In this document: positions 1-11,512 of the stretch, in pieces
Numbering within the stretch: position 1 is the stretch's first letter
Layout of the letters: each line of letters begins with the position of its first letter
Assembly (NCBI GenBank): GCA_029204225.1
Contig: CM055092.1
Span: 12,588,476-12,652,475 of the forward strand
Direction: 5' to 3'
Length of the DNA stretch: 64,000 nucleotides
Source of the DNA: Diphasiastrum complanatum
Taxonomy: Eukaryota; Streptophyta; Lycopodiopsida; Lycopodiales; Lycopodiaceae
Made by a program: the position numbers and the translations under genes
The notes under the pieces: model-generated
Databases searched by the model: none
Seen by the model: the letters and a program-made list of their open reading frames with translations, nothing else
What the model was told of the DNA's origin: nothing

Positions 1-309
1 GGACTTAGAACTTCAAAAAATTTCTAGCTTTGAAACTTAAGATAACTCAAGACAAATATTTCTTAAGTTTCTTAAGTCTAAGTTCTAATCCTAAGTTTTA
101 AGTTATTTTATTATTTTAAGCTTTTACTCATGGACTTATAAAACACATGCCATGGTAAAAGTTTATTGATAATTACTCATATGTGGACTCACAAAACACA
201 TGCCACGAAGTTTTATTTCTCTTTTTATTTTTTCCACTGTGTTTGCACAGTTGCTAACATTATCTGCCTCATTGGATTGGTGGTCCCACACCAATCAAAG
301 TTTTTTCGT

Positions 310-2640
310 CCTAGATTTTTTGAGCTTCTTGGAGGCGAGATCGCTGTTGTCGGGATTGGTAAAGTTTGTTGCTGATGCCCTCCATCATTTGCCATCGTAA
401 TTTGTTAAGGAAGGGCATGGGTTTGTAGTAATGGAGCATACCTTGTAGAAAGTTATGGGTTTTCCATACCTCCATCATATCAACGTGCAAGGCCGAAGTC
501 AAGGCTGCTCGATAATAAAGCCGGGCTACGTTGATGTGGTCGTCTTGCATTCACAACGATTTATTGATATTAATGGCTATTGGTGGTAGCTCTCGATCCC
601 AATAACCCTTGAGTTATGTCAAAAATGCCACCAGGCTGCAATTATCCGCAAAATATCTGATTTCGCAATCAGGGTTGCCATGGTTCTTTTGGTAAAATAC
701 ATGGTAGTTGGTGACCATGTCTTCAGCTAAGTTGCCGGTATCTACTCTTGTAAGCTTGGGCCAAAATATCTTGTTCTTGATCTTTGTGATAGGAAACGGT
801 TCTCGCCTCACTACCGGATAATAGTATGGATTGGTGCGCATGTAGGAGAAAAGTGGCATTGGATGAATGGAAGGTTAGTGGTGTCGATGGGGTTAGAAGC
901 AAAACAATGGAAGATATGGTGTTGGGAGCCAGTACCACAAGAACCCTGTGGATTGGTTGGTGCTTGAGTTCCTTGCACTTGAGGGGGTTTGGAAAGTGGA
1001 GGCTGTTGAAAACCTGCTCCATCGCCACCATCTGAGCCATCAAAGTGAAGCTCGGAGTCATGAAATTCGGCATGCTCTGCATGGACAGAAGGTGTTGACT
1101 AGGCGGTTGCCTTTATCTTTTCTTCCAGGGTGGTTATATGCTGGTTGAGAGCCTTGACGGAAGCAGTATAGGCTTGTTGCATTTTGGAGTGTTGTTCCGT
1201 CGTGGATTTTAGCTTTTGTGCCAGCACTTGATAGGCCCCCACTAGAATTGGAATTCCTTCGGGAATAACTGGTGGTGCAAAATCATCGAAATCCACCAAT
1301 TCTAGATGTTCCTTCATAGCAGAACATGCTGCTTGTGCATCCGCTAAGGCATCGTCCCGCTTTGCTACAAGGTTGTCAATGACATTTTGCATGTTGGAGA
1401 TCTTCAGTTGGAATTGGCTCTGGAGTTGGCTGAGCATTTGTTGTTGTTGTTGATTATACGCATTGAGATTCTAGATCTGTTGCTGCTGTTGCTTGTTTTC
1501 CACCTCCAACCTTGCCTTTTCTTTCTGAAGACCTGCCATGGTGCCATCATCAAACCGTCTCATGGTATACTGACCCCCTAAAGTGCCGAAGAGGTTGTAC
1601 TGGAGCTCATTCACCAATCAAACCACTTTTTGGGTTGTGAGGGGTAATTGCTCCCAAGGGCCAATAATGCAGGGAGAGGTGATTTTGAGATGAGAGGAGG
1701 TGATTATGGTAAGATAGGCGATGATTGAATGCGTGTCGAAGATGTGTGGAGTGGATTAGTGGTGATGGTGGTGGATGTGGGTTGTGTTAGTAGTTGACAT
1801 GCAAATTTGTCTACATTGACCGCAGAGTCAAGTAGGGTGGAAGAATGTATAGGTGAGGGCTTTCGGGGGATTGTGGAGTCAAAGCCCATGTGAAGTATAA
1901 GTGAGGGGGTGGATGTAGTAGTAAATGGTAGGGGTAGTGGTGGAAGAGAAGTTGTGGTAGTAGGTAAAAAAACTGGAACTGTGGAAATTGTCGGAGTGGA
2001 CAGAACCACGCCTACTCAATTAGAACCTGAAGCTCCTTCATCCAACGAGCTAGCTGCTGCTGCAGCTACGGCTTGTCTTGGTTGTTGGGCTTGTTGGAGT
2101 AAGGCCTCCTGTTGCGCTAGAACCTCCTTTGGGACTTGAGAGGATTTCAAGTTGCCGCCGGATTCAGCATACTCTGTCCCTATATCACTAGATAAGATAT
2201 CAGGGGAGATGGTGTCATCCGTGCTGATTGCCTTACCCTTCTGCTTCTTGGTTGATGGTGCAGGTGAAACAAGTTCGACTGATAGCTGTGGGGTCGTCCT
2301 ATGTCCGAGTTGCTTGGTGACCAACATGTGGAGAAGATATCCACCTTTGGTGGGGCTTGCTAGCTTTTAGGGCCTCACACAATTTGTTTGGCACTTTCTC
2401 TGCCCACTTGTAGTTGTGAGTGGGGTCATCCATGGTGAGGGTTAATGAAAATAGATCGCTAGGTGGAATGCGATCCATTTTGACGGTGTGGACCTCAACC
2501 ATGGCCACAAGGATTTCTGATGCTGCCCTGAGCTTTGGATCTGTGATGAGACGAATAGCGATCCCGTCGTTGGTTTGGGCAATTGTTTTTCCGTCATTGA
2601 TTTTTCTGGAAATTTTGAAAATTCTGGAAAATTTTAACAT
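310..2640 (-). pseudogene. Extra sense ORF region downstream of gypsy pol
   Basis: Several minus-strand frames (2640-2299, 2327-2016, 1437-1099, 859-614, 550-311) appear to be pieces of one long protein broken by frameshifts and stops. The N-terminal piece is a compact globular-looking segment. Next come a Ser/Lys/Gln/Ala-rich linker, then a helical segment with coiled-coil character (1437-1099, ending in a Leu-Glu-Glu-Lys-rich helix), then an aromatic-rich C-terminal part. It lies on the same strand as the gypsy pol and about 650 bp after integrase, so it may be an additional ORF of that element. I see no envelope-like signal peptide or membrane segment, and I do not recognise the family. 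It could instead belong to a second, otherwise lost element. Confidence 0.5.
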
Positions 2641-2660
2641 GAACTCGGGAGCAGAATTCT

Positions 2661-3285
2661 AGAATGAACTCGTGGAGAGGATGGGTGAGGCCTACATATA
2701 GACTTTTTTGGTCAGGAAATCGTACCTTCTCCTAGAATTTGTCCTCAATGTCCACGATTTCCTAGTGAGGTTCACGAATTTCGAGGGACTGTTCTGAGGG
2801 CCGATGAATTCTTGTAAGTGATTGTTCTTTTGTACAAAAATGAGTAAAAATGGATGACAATACAAAATTTGGTCTGATCAGAATTTGCTAACATGTCAGA
2901 GAAATCGTGGAGATGATTTTGAGGCTCAGCAAATTATCTACGAATTCTTTCAGTGAGGATCTGATGCAAAAAACTAATTTTTTTCTATTTCTGAAAAGTT
3001 TGTCTCTAAGACAAAATTTGTGGAGGTCAAAAATAAATCGTGCATACTAAAAAAGGGGTTGGGCAAATTCTGTCTGATATGGTTGTGAGACAAATTTTTT
3101 GAAAAGAATGATTCTTGTGGTTTTCATAGAAAAAGACTAATTGTATGCCTGATCTGATGGTATCTTGATGTTCTGAAATAAGAAAACATAGCAAAAAATT
3201 GTTGAAATGGCAAGCAGGTAGTAAACAGAATTAAGGAAGAAAAAATTGGAAATAAAGCAAGTAATAGATATCAAAATAAAAACAA
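2661..3285. other. Non-coding gap between integrase and extra ORF
   Basis: About 620 bp without a supportable reading frame. It is AT-rich and repeats words such as AAATTTTGT and CGTGGAGAT. In the minus-strand direction it is the 3' untranslated side of the gypsy pol. I see no clear polypurine tract or TG...CA LTR end. Confidence 0.4.
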
Positions 3286-3289
3286 GGCT

Positions 3290-4114
3290 CATTGTACTTT
3301 CTCAGTCTGCTCCCATTGACCACAATGTCTAAAAGATCGCCTTGTAGGGTTTGGAGTTGGACATATCCAGAGGCAAATATCTTTTGAATAACATAAGGTC
3401 CTTGGCTAGAAATTTTGAGTTTTCCTTTAAAGGCTTTGGCTCGATATAACAGAATCTTACCGCCGACCTGAAACTCTTTGAGTTTTAAGGATTGATCATG
3501 CCATGTCTTTTGTCAACGTTTGTGGACTTGTTGAGCACGGATGTTGATCCGACGTGTTTCACACAGATGTTCCAGATGAAATACTCTATTTGCTAGAATA
3601 TGTCAATTGTCTAGCTCAATATTATAGATTACTCGAAGGGATGGAATATGGAATTCTATAGGCATAACGGCTTCTTGGCCATATACTAGCTAAAAAGGGG
3701 TTAAGCATGTGGCTCGCTTCGGGGTAGTGCGATAGGCCCATAGAGCAACATGAAGTTTTAGTTCCCGAAATCGGATCGACTGGACTCGACGGTTTTGGTG
3801 AGAACGTCACATAAGATTTTGTTTAAGGATTCTGCCTGGCCATTGCATCGTGGATAATACGAAGAACTTTTGCGATGTACCATAAAAAATTTGGAAAGTA
3901 GATCTGCTATGACAGAGTTAAGAAAATGCGTACCCCTATTGCTGATAAGTTCTAGAGGACATCTGAAACTGACAGAGGGTATTTTATCTTCAGTAAGACA
4001 ACGTCGAATAATTCCATCTAACCCTTGCTTGTAAAGTTGGCCTGCAATTAATGTATAAGGTTTGGTTTTCAGGACCAATGCACGTTGTTCAGGTTTAGAT
4101 AAGAATGGATCCAT
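3290..4114 (-). pseudogene. gypsy integrase (broken)
   Basis: The minus-strand frame 4114-3758 carries the end of the N-terminal zinc-binding region and then the integrase core around the second Asp (SNRGTHF) and the Glu motif (NGQAESLNK). The first part of the core is missing, so there is an internal deletion. Translating on through 3760-3290 in shifted frames gives the typical gypsy C-terminal region (LWAYR-like, VYGQEAVMP-like, and a FxVGGKILLYRAKAFKGKL-like stretch). At least three stops or frameshifts occur there. The catalytic triad is incomplete, so it is inactive. Confidence 0.85.
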
Positions 4115-4125
4115 CTACCCTAAAA

Positions 4126-4700
4126 TTAAATATTCTGTGATTTTCTTGGCCCAAATGGGTGTAGCGTCAACTGGAAATCATCGTTGACACCTTGATCTGG
4201 AATTGGTAGGTTAGGGATTTCAGATAGATGGTCTACTAAAAAAAATTTGAACTCCCTTTTGAACCATGATCCTAAACTCAAATTCTCGTAGTAATAGGAT
4301 CCATCGAGTAATACGACCGGTTGTGAAAGTCTTGTTGATAAGATATAGGAGTGCTTGATGATCAGTGAAGAAGGCAAAAACTTTTTCCAGAAGATAATGG
4401 CAAAACTTCTAACCATATATATCATTGCCAAAGCTTCACGTTTGGTAGTGGTATAGTTGACTTCAGCAGATATCAATTGTCTATTGAGAAAGCGGATAGG
4501 ATAATCCTTGTTGAATTCTCCCGGGTGGGTGAGCACTACTCCAATGGCATACTTGGATGCATCGGTATGCACATGGAATACTTTGGAATAATCAGGAGCC
4601 CGAAGGATAGGTGCATTGGTAAGGGCTTCTTTGAGCTGATTGAAGGCAACGTGTTGTTCATTAGTCCACTTGGGGACAACAACTACTTTATAGATTAATC
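4126..4700 (-). pseudogene. gypsy RNase H (broken)
   Basis: The minus-strand frame 4572-4126 begins with the RNase H motif TDASKYAIGVVL. It is followed by the NRQL and TTKREALAMIY motifs, which hold the catalytic Asp and Glu. The upstream connection to RT at 4700-4600 is in another frame (the LI/KALTNAPIL-like region). The end of the frame loses similarity and runs into the zinc-finger region of integrase. This is the normal RT-RNase H-INT order of Ty3/gypsy. Confidence 0.85.
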
Positions 4701-4731
4701 GTGCTTTATTAGCAAAGTTTAGAATAAAGCA

Positions 4732-5517
4732 TCAATAGTATTTGGCGTGGCCAAGGAAGGAATACACTTCGTGAATGATACAGGGTTCAGGTAGATTTTG
4801 AATGATCAGGACCTTGTCGGGGTCAGTTGCGATGCCATTTTTGAAAATGATATGTCCTAACACAATACCATGTGTTACCCAGATCTGATTTTTTTTAGGG
4901 TTCAAAGAGATGCCGAAGCATTGACATTGGATAAAAAATTTCTCAAGCACAAATAGATGATGTGTTTCTTCTGAATGTGCACCTAAATCATCCAAGTAAA
5001 CTTCTAGGGCATCTCCCATCTGTTGAGAAAAGACAGTTTGCATAACACGTTGGAAAGTGCTAGGAGTATTATAGAGACCAAAAGGCATGACTTTCCAACA
5101 AAAGGTTCCCCATTTTGTGGCAAAAGTAGTTTAATATTGATCTTCTTCAGCAATTTGAATCATATTGTATCCGCTAAAGCCATCTAAGAAGGAGTAAGCC
5201 TCATCTCCTGCTAGATTTTCTAAGATGGATTCTCCGAAAGATAATGGAAAATGATCACGTTCTATGACGACATTAAATTTCTTACAATCAACACAAATCT
5301 GGAGTTTCCCATCTTTCTTAGGAACAATGACTATTGGGGAGACCCCCTCAGTATGTTTGATTTCATAGATGAATCCTGCATCTAACAAGCGTTGTAATTC
5401 TTCTTTGATTTTGGCCTTGTAGTTCGGATTACATCTGTAAGGATGGCTAGCAACTGGTCTCGCATCCGTTTTAAGGAGGATATGATGTACACCTACCTGG
5501 GGTGAGACTCCTTTCAT
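4732..5517 (-). pseudogene. gypsy reverse transcriptase (broken by a stop)
   Basis: Frame 5517-5131 holds RT domains 1-3, with PIVIVPKKDGKLQICVD and LDGFSGYNMIQIAEED. After an in-frame TAA near 5130 the protein continues in 5088-4732 with MPFGLYNTPSTFQRVM and the catalytic box YLDDL near 5010. The Ty3-type end follows (LGHII, then FLGHAKYY). The YxDD active site is intact, but the stop and the later frame changes make the copy dead. Confidence 0.9.
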
Positions 5518-5544
5518 GTCTTTATAGGACCAAGCAAAGACATG

Positions 5545-6155
5545 TCAATATTTGAGCATAAGCTTTTTAAGCCTTCTGTGTTGTTCCCGATTGAGATGAG
5601 CCCTGATGTGGACAGTGTATTCGTTACTTTCATATGGCTCACTTAAGGCGAGAGTGATGGTTCGGGCAGGGCCTTCATAGGGTGAATTACCGTTTGGCTC
5701 ACGTTGAACTTGGGGTAATTGGATGGTTAAATCCTCGATCGTATAGTCCTTAAAATATGCAGGCACATCATGGGCTGTAGGTTTGAGGAGGGCCTTGTCT
5801 TTCAACTGTCTGGATGGTTATTTGGAAAGTTCAGGATTGGTTTATGAGCAGATGCGATCTGAAGAACTTCCCTAGAAGTGGTAAGGTCTCCAGGTGGCTG
5901 AATTTGAAGGGGTTTCTTCATCTTTTCTTTCATGGTCTGGCCACGAGGTTGTGGCTTCGGAGGACGTGAGGTGTGCGGATGAGGAAGTGGTGGCACATCA
6001 TGGAGGATTTCGTTGTCGATTTGAAAAATTGTTTTCTCCTCACAGCTGCTATGCAAAGGCCTTGAGTGGAAGGGACTCCATGTAGTTGAAAATCTGAATG
6101 TCAGAAATGTCCAAATCGTCTGGGCAATTCTAAATTCATAAGACATTCTCATCAT
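5545..6155 (-). pseudogene. gypsy protease-RT linker region
   Basis: Two minus-strand frames (6155-5802 and 5805-5545) join the protease region to RT. They contain a Pro-rich stretch (PPLPHPHTSRPPKPQPRG) and a hydrophilic segment ending just upstream of the RT start. No catalytic motif is seen. Such a linker is normal in long plant gypsy polyproteins. I assign it by position and continuity, not by a known domain. Confidence 0.6.
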
Positions 6156-6162
6156 CTACGAA

Positions 6163-7238
6163 TCAATTTTCCGATTCATCAGTAGGTAGCCAGGCAACAT
6201 TTAACAACTCATCATTGTGTGGAAGAATATCAATAAAATTGATTCTAATGATAAGGGTGTCTAGATCAGAAATTTGTTCGTTATCGGTTAGAGGAATATA
6301 AGTACAATCATCCTGATGTTGATCACAAGAATCAGCATTCACACAATCAATGGTAGCTAAACTGTGACTCCAGTTTATGATATTAATAGATTCAACATAA
6401 TGACCTTTTTCATGGGTGGACTGGTATGGCTCAAACATTAGTAGAAGATCCTTCGTCGTGAAACCATGCGGGTTTGAGTTTGCCAGATGAATTGATGGTA
6501 ATAGAGCTGTCTCTATTTCCAAAGGTGACTCGACCTTTGCTCTAGTCATGAATGACTCTTGCATTGGTAAGCCATGGGTGACCAAGTAGTAACTCATAGG
6601 AATAGGCATTGCTAGGAATGTCGAGTACAATGAGATCTATAGAAAACTTCAGGCCTCCTAGTTTGATCAGCACTTGTGGAAGGAAACCGGTAGGTCAGAC
6701 CAAACTTTGATCAGCCATCCTCAGCTGACAAGTGAGTTTGGTGAGTTTTTCTCTCAAATTCCATTCTATCATGAGGGAGGTGAAAATGATGTTGACACCA
6801 GCCTCCATCTAGTATAGCAAGGACTTCGCGAGATTGACGATGGGTGGATGGAATTTTGATATTGCCCCTTTCATTGAGTGGATTTGTGAGATGTAATGGC
6901 ATTGCAGGCAACTCATCAGGGGTGGTGGTGTCAGAGGATTGGATTTGTTGTTTCCATTTTTTCGCATGTTTCCAGAGAATGTGGAAAGGGAGAGTCACAT
7001 TGGCTTGAAATAAATCCCCCCAAACTTCAGTACCCTCAAGGGTTTTGTTTTCAAAAGGCTTCTGAGGTACTTTATGGGAGGTGGAAGAGTGTTGGTCTGC
7101 ATTGCGAATTTGCTGGAGATACTGGTGATGCAGCCTAATTTCTTCAGATGGGTGAGGACAGACAATGGGTGTCGAATCTAGTATACCACATAACATCATA
7201 GACATCACTGCTCTCAATATTCTGACATAAATTCCCAA
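6163..7238 (-). pseudogene. gypsy retropepsin-like protease region (broken)
   Basis: Reading the minus strand across frames gives LDGGVNIIF near 6800, then a Leu/Ile-rich strand, then YELLLGHPWLTNARVI near 6590. This matches the flap and ILG-like C-terminal part of gypsy retropepsins. The next codon run hits an in-frame TAG (near 6550) before a hydrophilic stretch. The acidic C-terminal segment (6400-6163) is in another frame. The active-site Asp motif is degenerate (LDGG). The region above 7000 may be the C-terminal end of gag, but no CCHC knuckle is present. Confidence 0.75.
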
Positions 7239-7239
7239 G

Positions 7240-7680
7240 ATATTATTATATCCATCAAACTTCTGATTATTGAAATGCTATCCCTTTGTTTCATATACTT
7301 TTCGATGATTTTTTTTTAGTATGTCATTTCTCTCACTGAACTTTCAACATCATCTACCTTGATATGTTCCATTCTCACCAAATTTTACACCATACTTGTG
7401 TTGTTTTGTGATTGTCCTGTTGACATAGTGATTGGGAAACACAATAATTCAACCCAAAGCATTGAAGCAATAAAATCACTTTAAGTCATCGATCTTAGGA
7501 AATATGGAATTGTAGATTCATTAAGCAAGACTAGCTATAATGGTTGTTCAATTTCCCATGGTGTGACTGCAAATCCAGTTGGTGGTGATCTTGTTCCGTT
7601 CACACATCAATGCTTACTACCTATGGAAGAACAACAAGCAAAAATAGAAGAAATAATTGCTGAGCATCGAGTGATCTTTG
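7240..7680. other. No supportable gene
   Basis: An AT-rich stretch between the gypsy remnant and the MULE remnant. Only short random frames occur, and I see nothing further in it. Confidence 0.4.
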
Positions 7681-7681
7681 T

Positions 7682-9660
7682 TTGCATTTGGACTCACTAT
7701 GGGGAAAGAGTGGATGTCGTGTGAGGGAATACATCTGCCACAGGGAAAAGAGAAGAACAACCACACAAGTTTCACATATTGTGCCGCATAGAAGTTGTAG
7801 AGTGGAATGTCCTTTTCGGGTGAGAGTGACTATCCTATACAAAAATCATGGCACATATCCAATTGTATGTTGTACATGAGCACCATAATCACCTCGGCTC
7901 AAAGGAGGATTTACTACAATTACATCCAAATTCCCTTGTGGTGCACGACTGTGAGAGGGATCTAATGTATTCATCCAACAGACACTCTTTTTGCAAGTGC
8001 AAGTTAGTGAGGCAGATCGAGCGTGCTTTAGATTGTTTCTCATCCCAAAGAAAATATCTCAAATTTCATTCAAGTTATGAACGAAATGTAATTTGATGCA
8101 TAGTGTATCACATGTAATCTATAATCACCTTGTTTTTAATTTTTTTCAAATTTACCAAGAAGTACGGGTTAATAAAAAAAGCCATGCCTTGGACATATGC
8201 CTTTAGCTCGGATGACTGGAGGAGCTTGAACTTGAAGGCTCAAACAAATGCAAGTTAGTGGGAAATAAATGTGAATAATACTAGTCACATGTAACATTAG
8301 ACAGCTAGAAAAGGGCCATTAAGTGATTCATGTTTAAATACATGCTCGTCATTTATTATCAACCATATAACCTAAACATGAGGAGGAAAGCAAGAGGCCA
8401 TTCATACTTGTCCTACAAGATCTATGGATGTTGGATATTGCCCGACAATTTACCCAGGATAGTGCATGCAACCATTAAGACAAACCAATTTAATTTTTCC
8501 TTGTTTGGGGCAGTTGTCCCAAATCAGCTTGGCCATGCCATGCCATGCCAATCTAGTTCATGATATAATCGAACAATATATTCAAGCAATATTTAGTGGA
8601 CTTGGATCCACAAGGCCTTGTGCAATTGTTAAAGACAAGTCCATAACAAAAGTACTAGCCATAATAAAAATTGTGGCTAACGACAACACATGTTGGACCA
8701 TGGAAGGAGAAAATCATAAAACATTGGCATGCAATATCCTTCTTTGCACATTGTAGTTTTCCTCTGAAAAAGAGTTTGATGGATTGGTACAAGCTTTTGA
8801 CCAGAAGTATCCACATTTGGTCGACGTTTTACAAAATGTTCATAAGAAGTGGACTAGAAAAGATGTTGTATGGAGGCAAAAGTGGCCAAAATAGGGAAAA
8901 TTATTTTTGCATGGACAGGTGGACACGACTAATTTGATTGAGAGGACATGGCATCACCTCAAGTATAGTGTCCTTGGGGGGAAAGTGAATTGCAAGGTTA
9001 CGGACCTCATCAACTGTTTGATTGGGTCATCTGCGATGGGCACACATCGTGGTGGAAGCCTGTTGGAACATTACAAAATAAAGCAAGTAATTGGTTAGTG
9101 GAATCACCACACTCACCTTTGCTATATATGTTTTTTATTTTTTCACAATATCTAATAAACATGGATACTCCTTATGAACATATGTGTAGATGACTCTAAT
9201 GCTTTTCAAAGTGAATTCTATCAAATTTCTAGAGGTTGAGGAATTTAGTAGGAATACAATTCCTTGAGCATTACAAGCATGACACAAGTATCCTCATGAT
9301 GTTGGATGAAAAAAATTGATTTTTAGTGTGAGAAGTGAAGTAAATGCTGAGAAGTCGTATGTAGTGAATCTCGCAAAGGAATCATGCTAGTGTTTTGACA
9401 GTTCTTCTTGGTGCAAGCATTTGGTAGCAAGCAACTTAGTGGTACAACAATATTATGCCGCCCCACAATGGAACAACTGCAAATTTCTTGCCACCCGCAC
9501 AAAAATCTCAAGCAGAGAGAAGCGAAAAATCTATTTTGTGAACAAGAGAGAGAGACCATTAAAGTTCCTTTTGAATGAAAGGTGCGAACATGCATTCGTA
9601 CCCCCAAAATTTTTAGGGTTGCATGTGAGTATTGTTGAGTTTAAAACTTTTTTGTTGGGG
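7682..9660 (+). pseudogene. Mutator-like (MULE) transposase with SWIM zinc finger, decayed
   Basis: Plus-strand pieces line up as one degraded protein. At 7682-8100 there is a Cys2-His2 DNA-binding region of the WRKY-GCM1/FAR1 type (SCRVECPFRVRV ... then EHHNHLG after a frameshift). At 8560-8990 lies a catalytic-domain-like part containing VKDKSITKVLAIIKI, a Phe-Asp-Gln-Lys-Tyr-Pro helix and TNLIERTWHHLKY. At about 9350-9441 a SWIM-type finger reads ESC-x-CFDSSSWCKH, with the x codon mutated to TAG. Order and spacing match MULE transposases. At least five stops or frameshifts are present. No long terminal inverted repeats were recognised. Confidence 0.75.
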
Positions 9661-10512
9661 AATTAAACACCATCACATGCAAAAATTGTAGTGCGACTAT
9701 GACAAGGAACATAGAAAAGAGCAAGTCTAGGGCATGCACACTTGGGGGGGTCAAAAAGACCTCGTGGAGAAAGTACCAAAGTAGACAATCATGGGACAAC
9801 AAAAAACCAAACATACAAGCCAATCCCATTGAGGAGGACATGGTAAAAACTACATTCTCCACATGTGAGTTTGAATATATGGATATGAACAATGAAACAA
9901 CAAAAACAATGTCTGCATAAACAGATCCCATAGAGGTGGACATTGTGATGTATGCAACCCACACTTGTGCGTTGGAGTTCATGGAAATGAACGTTGATCT
10001 AGTGAAAACAATGTGTATACAAGACAACAAAAGTCTTTGGCACAGAGCGCCTGAGGCATGGTTACAACAAAATTTTATTGAGGTGGGATTGAATAAAATG
10101 CCACTCCAGGTTCTAACATGCAAATTCGACCAGTGAATACATTTTCACTCTGAGTCATGGTCGAAATCCAATGTCCCAATTAGAGCATTGCAAACATGAA
10201 AACTCTATTTATCAACAAACGGACAACAAGTTTACAATCTCAATACCGGGCACTCCACACAAAATAGATTTCTTTGAACTTTGTTGTGTAGCATTAAAAG
10301 ACAAGACAACTCACATATTAGGTCCAATAGTCAAGGCAAGATTGAGTTACTGGCAATGGACAACTTTGGATCATGGTAACGATGTGGTTTGTGAGATGTC
10401 CAACTTTTTTTCCAAGCATGTGGAGGACATGAACCACGTACAAGCCAAGAAATATATTGCAAAGGACATTTTAAAGAAGAAACTCATAATCCTTCCATAT
10501 TGCTTGAACTAA
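9661..10512 (+). other. Short plus-strand ORFs of unknown origin
   Basis: Frames 9699-9920, 9936-10136 and 10171-10512 (113 codons) read consecutively on the same strand as the MULE remnant. They may be its 3' coding part or a gene fragment it carried. The phrase for Thr-Cys-Glu/Ala-Leu-Glu-Phe-Met-Glu/Asp-Met-Asn recurs in the first two, suggesting a short internal duplication. I recognise no domain. Confidence 0.3.
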
Positions 10513-10529
10513 GTAATGGGAGCATTATG

Positions 10530-10711
10530 AGTTTGTCACTTCTATGGCCAATCCTTTGCATGCACTAGACCCGAAATATGAAATGTGTACTTCAATTTTA
10601 GTGAGCCTTGGAGCCAAGGTCTTTTAAGCGCATATGTTAGCATTATGAGTTTATCACTTCTATGACCCATCCTTTGCATGCACTAGACCCGAAATATGCA
10701 ATGTGTACTTC
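10530..10711. repeat. Short direct duplication
   Basis: A segment starting GCATTATGAGTTTGTCACTT and running through a motif ACTAGACCCGAAATATG occurs at about 10530-10594. It recurs nearly unchanged at about 10641-10711, a period of about 111 bp with a few mismatches. It lies at the 3' side of the minus-strand CACTA fragment and looks like a local tandem duplication. Confidence 0.8.
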
Positions 10712-10749
10712 TGAATCAATTCAGTGAGCATTGGAGCCTGGCTCGAGCG

Positions 10750-11450
10750 GTTTGTCTACAAGCCTTGCCCTCTTTATATCTGAAAATCAACTTTTGCATT
10801 TCTTCATTATTAAGAATGCAAAACTTATTCACCTTCTCCCTGAAGGACTCACTCATTTTCATGATCGCTCCTTTTCCCTGAGGAACCTCTCCAACAACGC
10901 GCTCACCATCCTTATTATCCCACAGACAAGGAATAGAGGAATAGAAGGATCGCTACGAGCAAGGAAATATGTGATATAAACCATGGACTCTTGTACTAGC
11001 CATCCTTCCGCCATGCTACCCTCAAGCCTTGCTCTTTGTCTTACGAAGCCTTTCAATATTTTCATGAATCATTCCAAAAAAAACATCCAACAACTATGGA
11101 CAGTGCTTGTATTGATAATATGGATCAATATCAATGAGTGAACATTGTTACCACAATATCGATAGTATATGATGGACTAGGAATAGACAATTGAAGAAAG
11201 TAGATGATGTATCTGGAATGGCCACCTCATCTACCAAATGGACAATGAGATACACTTGAATGGTGAGAATGGATGTGGGAAAGTGCTTCTTGATTAAACA
11301 CATTGCCTCGATGGAGCTTTGTCTTGCCGTCTCAATGGATGCTGGCAGTATCTCCTTGGATGAATGTATCTTCAAACAAAAAGTAAACAACAATAATATA
11401 TGCATCTGAAGAAAAAATAATGTGATATGCATTGATCATACCTCACCAAA
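10750..11450 (-). pseudogene. CACTA (En/Spm) transposon fragment, DUF4218 region
   Basis: The minus strand from 11432 reads KEILPASIETARQSSIEAM, then a strongly DUF4218-like helix (FPTSILTIQVYLIVHLVDEV). From 11065 it continues with MKILKGFVRQRARLEGSMAE, the part of DUF4218 where RNK/QPEGSI-like residues precede the EG motif. It goes on in a shifted frame to about 10750 with a Lys/Glu-rich helix. DUF4218 is the C-terminal part of TNP2-type CACTA transposases in plants. The catalytic domain is absent and frames change at about 11100 and 10950, so it is a relic. Confidence 0.7.
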
Positions 11451-11512
11451 GCACTGATTTTGTAGATTGCACTCCTTAAATCCTCTATCAAAAACCCTCT
11501 TAGCACCAAGGG

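Larger units (their letters stand above)
310..7240 (-). mobile_element. Decayed Ty3/gypsy LTR retrotransposon
   Basis: Minus-strand pieces occur in the gypsy order protease, reverse transcriptase, RNase H, integrase, and are followed in sense by an extra ORF region. Every module has stops or frameshifts, so the element cannot make a polyprotein. I found no flanking LTR pair, primer-binding site or gag zinc knuckle. The 5' part (gag and 5' LTR, expected above 7240) is missing, and the 3' LTR is not recognisable. RT-RNase H preceding integrase excludes copia. The clade is not determined. The extra ORF downstream of pol would fit lineages with a third ORF. Confidence 0.85.

Noticed and set aside
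9641-10123. 160-codon minus-strand ORF
   Set aside because: Repeated hydrophobic phrases are the antisense of the plus-strand low-quality ORFs; no start context or domain.
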